Shown here: piece by piece, positions 4,254-5,354 of the stretch
Layout of the letters: every line of letters begins with the position of its first letter
Position numbering within the stretch: position 1 is the stretch's first letter
From: Phenylobacterium sp.
GTDB lineage: Bacteria; Pseudomonadota; Alphaproteobacteria; Caulobacterales; Caulobacteraceae
Assembly: GCA_028290925.1 (NCBI GenBank)
Contig: JAQGIX010000118.1
Coordinates: 1 to 5,354, forward strand
Reading direction: 5' to 3'
DNA length: 5,354 nucleotides
Program-made: the position numbers and the translations under genes
Notes under the pieces: model-generated
Databases searched by the model: none
The model's input: only the letters and a program-made list of their open reading frames with translations
What the model was told of the DNA's origin: nothing

Positions 4254-5354
4254 ATGCATCCGTCGATCCACGCCAGGACCCATCCGGACAAGCCGGCCTA
4301 CATCATGGCCTATTCCGGCGAGACGGTGACCTACGCCGAGCTGGAGGCCCGCTCCAACCAGGGCGCGCACCTGTTCCGCGAGCTCGGCCTCGTGGCTGGC
4401 GACGCCGTCGCCTTCTTCATCGAGAACCACCCCCGCTACTACGAGCTCCTGTGGGCGGCGCAGCGCTCGGGCCTGCGGTTCACCTGCCTGTCGTCGAAGC
4501 TCACCACCGGTGAGGTCGAATACATCGTCAAGGATTGCGAGGCGAAGGCGTTGGTCAGCTCGCTGGCGCTGACCGAGACAGCGCTGGCGGTCGCGCCCTC
4601 GATTCCCGGCGTGGCGCTGTTCATGGTCGGCGGGGAGACCGGTCCCTACAAGGGCTTCGAGGCCGCGCGCGAGGGCTTCCCGACCACGCCGATCGCCGAC
4701 GAGCAGGCGGGCGGGGCGATGCTCTATTCCTCCGGCACCACCGGCCGACCCAAGGGCGTCAAGCGGGCCGCGGCCGTGGATCCGGCGATCGAGGCCCCCA
4801 ATCCCTTGGCCAACATCGGCCAGGCGCTCTACGGCTGGACGCCCGAGGCGGTCTACCTCTCGCCTGCGCCGCTCTATCACGCCGCCCCGCTGGGCTGGTC
4901 GATGGCCGTGCAGGCAATGGGCGGCACGGTCGTGATGATGGAGCGGTTCGACGCCGAGGACGCCCTGCGCTTCATCGAGCAGTACAAGGTGACCACCGCC
5001 CAATGGGTGCCGACCCACTTCGTGCGCATGCTGAAATTGCCGTCGGAGGTGCGCGCGCGCTACGACATGTCCTCGCTGAAAGCGGTGTTCCACGCCGCCG
5101 CGCCCTGCCCGGTGCCCGTCAAGGAGCAGATGATCGCCTGGTGGGGGCCGATCATCCACGAGTACTACGCCGGCACCGAGGGCAACGGCTTCTGCATCAT
5201 CAACTCAACGGAGTGGCTGGCCCACAAAGGCTCGGTCGGGCGCGGCCTCACCGCCCAGGTGCGGATCTGCGACGAGGAGGGCGAGCCCCTGCCGCCGCGC
5301 GCCGAAGGGCTGGTCTATTTCGAGGGCGGCGTTCAGTTCGAGTACCACGGCGAC
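4254..5354 (+). CDS. AMP-forming acyl-CoA synthetase, 3' end outside window
   Basis: The first 367 residues of an ANL-superfamily acyl-CoA synthetase, which activates a carboxylic acid with ATP and loads it on CoA. It opens with MHPSIHARTHPDKPAYI and GETVTYAELEARSN. The ATP/AMP-binding P-loop motif is YSSGTTGRPKGVKR (158-171). LSPAPLYHAAP (202-212) and the aromatic/adenylate motif YYAGTEGNG (304-312) follow, with GSVGRG (326-331) after that. The C-terminal subdomain with the catalytic lysine lies beyond the edge, as family members are usually about 500 residues or more. The start is fixed by an in-frame TGA at 4248-4250 and supported by GGGAG (4243-4247) six bases before the ATG. It resembles the medium/long-chain FadD or CaiC-like group, but the substrate cannot be told. 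It diverges from the crotonase gene and probably shares regulation with it. Confidence 0.92.
   Translation, partial: MHPSIHARTHPDKPAYIMAYSGETVTYAELEARSNQGAHLFRELGLVAGDAVAFFIENHPRYYELLWAAQRSGLRFTCLSSKLTTGEVEYIVKDCEAKALVSSLALTETALAVAPSIPGVALFMVGGETGPYKGFEAAREGFPTTPIADEQAGGAMLYSSGTTGRPKGVKRAAAVDPAIEAPNPLANIGQALYGWTPEAVYLSPAPLYHAAPLGWSMAVQAMGGTVVMMERFDAEDALRFIEQYKVTTAQWVPTHFVRMLKLPSEVRARYDMSSLKAVFHAAAPCPVPVKEQMIAWWGPIIHEYYAGTEGNGFCIINSTEWLAHKGSVGRGLTAQVRICDEEGEPLPPRAEGLVYFEGGVQFEYHGD

Noticed and set aside
4116..5159. Minus-strand open frame of 347 codons
   Set aside because: It is antisense to the acyl-CoA synthetase, which carries clear adenylation motifs; this frame is His/Gly/Arg-rich without a domain, a usual high-GC artefact.

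Overview
The window looks like high-GC chromosomal DNA from an alphaproteobacterium of the Caulobacterales (Caulobacter or Phenylobacterium type). This rests on gene content rather than on a search: a Ros/MucR regulator, an alphaproteobacterial PAS_5-type single-domain protein, a PleC/DivJ-like histidine kinase core, and GANTC (CcrM) sites clustered in front of one gene. I see no insertion sequence, CRISPR array, tRNA, rRNA or phage gene.

Layout from left to right. Bases 1-438 (minus) hold the N-terminal half of a multi-pass membrane protein that runs off the left edge; it starts at a non-ATG codon and may be the sensor part of a membrane histidine kinase. A 183-bp divergent gap with repeated GGTCCGC elements follows. 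Next, on the plus strand, come a small soluble histidine kinase core (622-1380) and sufE (1423-1848). sufE meets a minus-strand PAS-domain gene (1845-2372) tail to tail, with overlapping stop codons. Upstream of the PAS gene are four GANTC sites in 88 bp and the intrinsic terminator of a mucR-family gene (2522-2941, minus). An AT-rich 288-bp gap follows.

The right part is metabolic. A minus-strand crotonase-family enzyme (3230-4114) and a plus-strand AMP-forming acyl-CoA synthetase (4254 to the right edge, incomplete) are divergent across 139 bp. That gap holds a 25-bp inverted repeat, a candidate shared operator. Together they suggest activation and isomerisation/hydration steps of acyl-CoA (fatty acid or similar) catabolism.

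The most interesting part is the centre. From memory, C. crescentus carries mucR2 next to mopJ, a single-domain PAS protein of the cell-cycle circuit; the pair here looks like the same arrangement. With the nearby PleC/DivJ-like kinase core and the GANTC cluster it suggests a cell-cycle/development regulatory locus. I found no convincing evidence of a wholly new system; the novelty lies in details of the control regions, the degenerate zinc finger, and unusual active sites.
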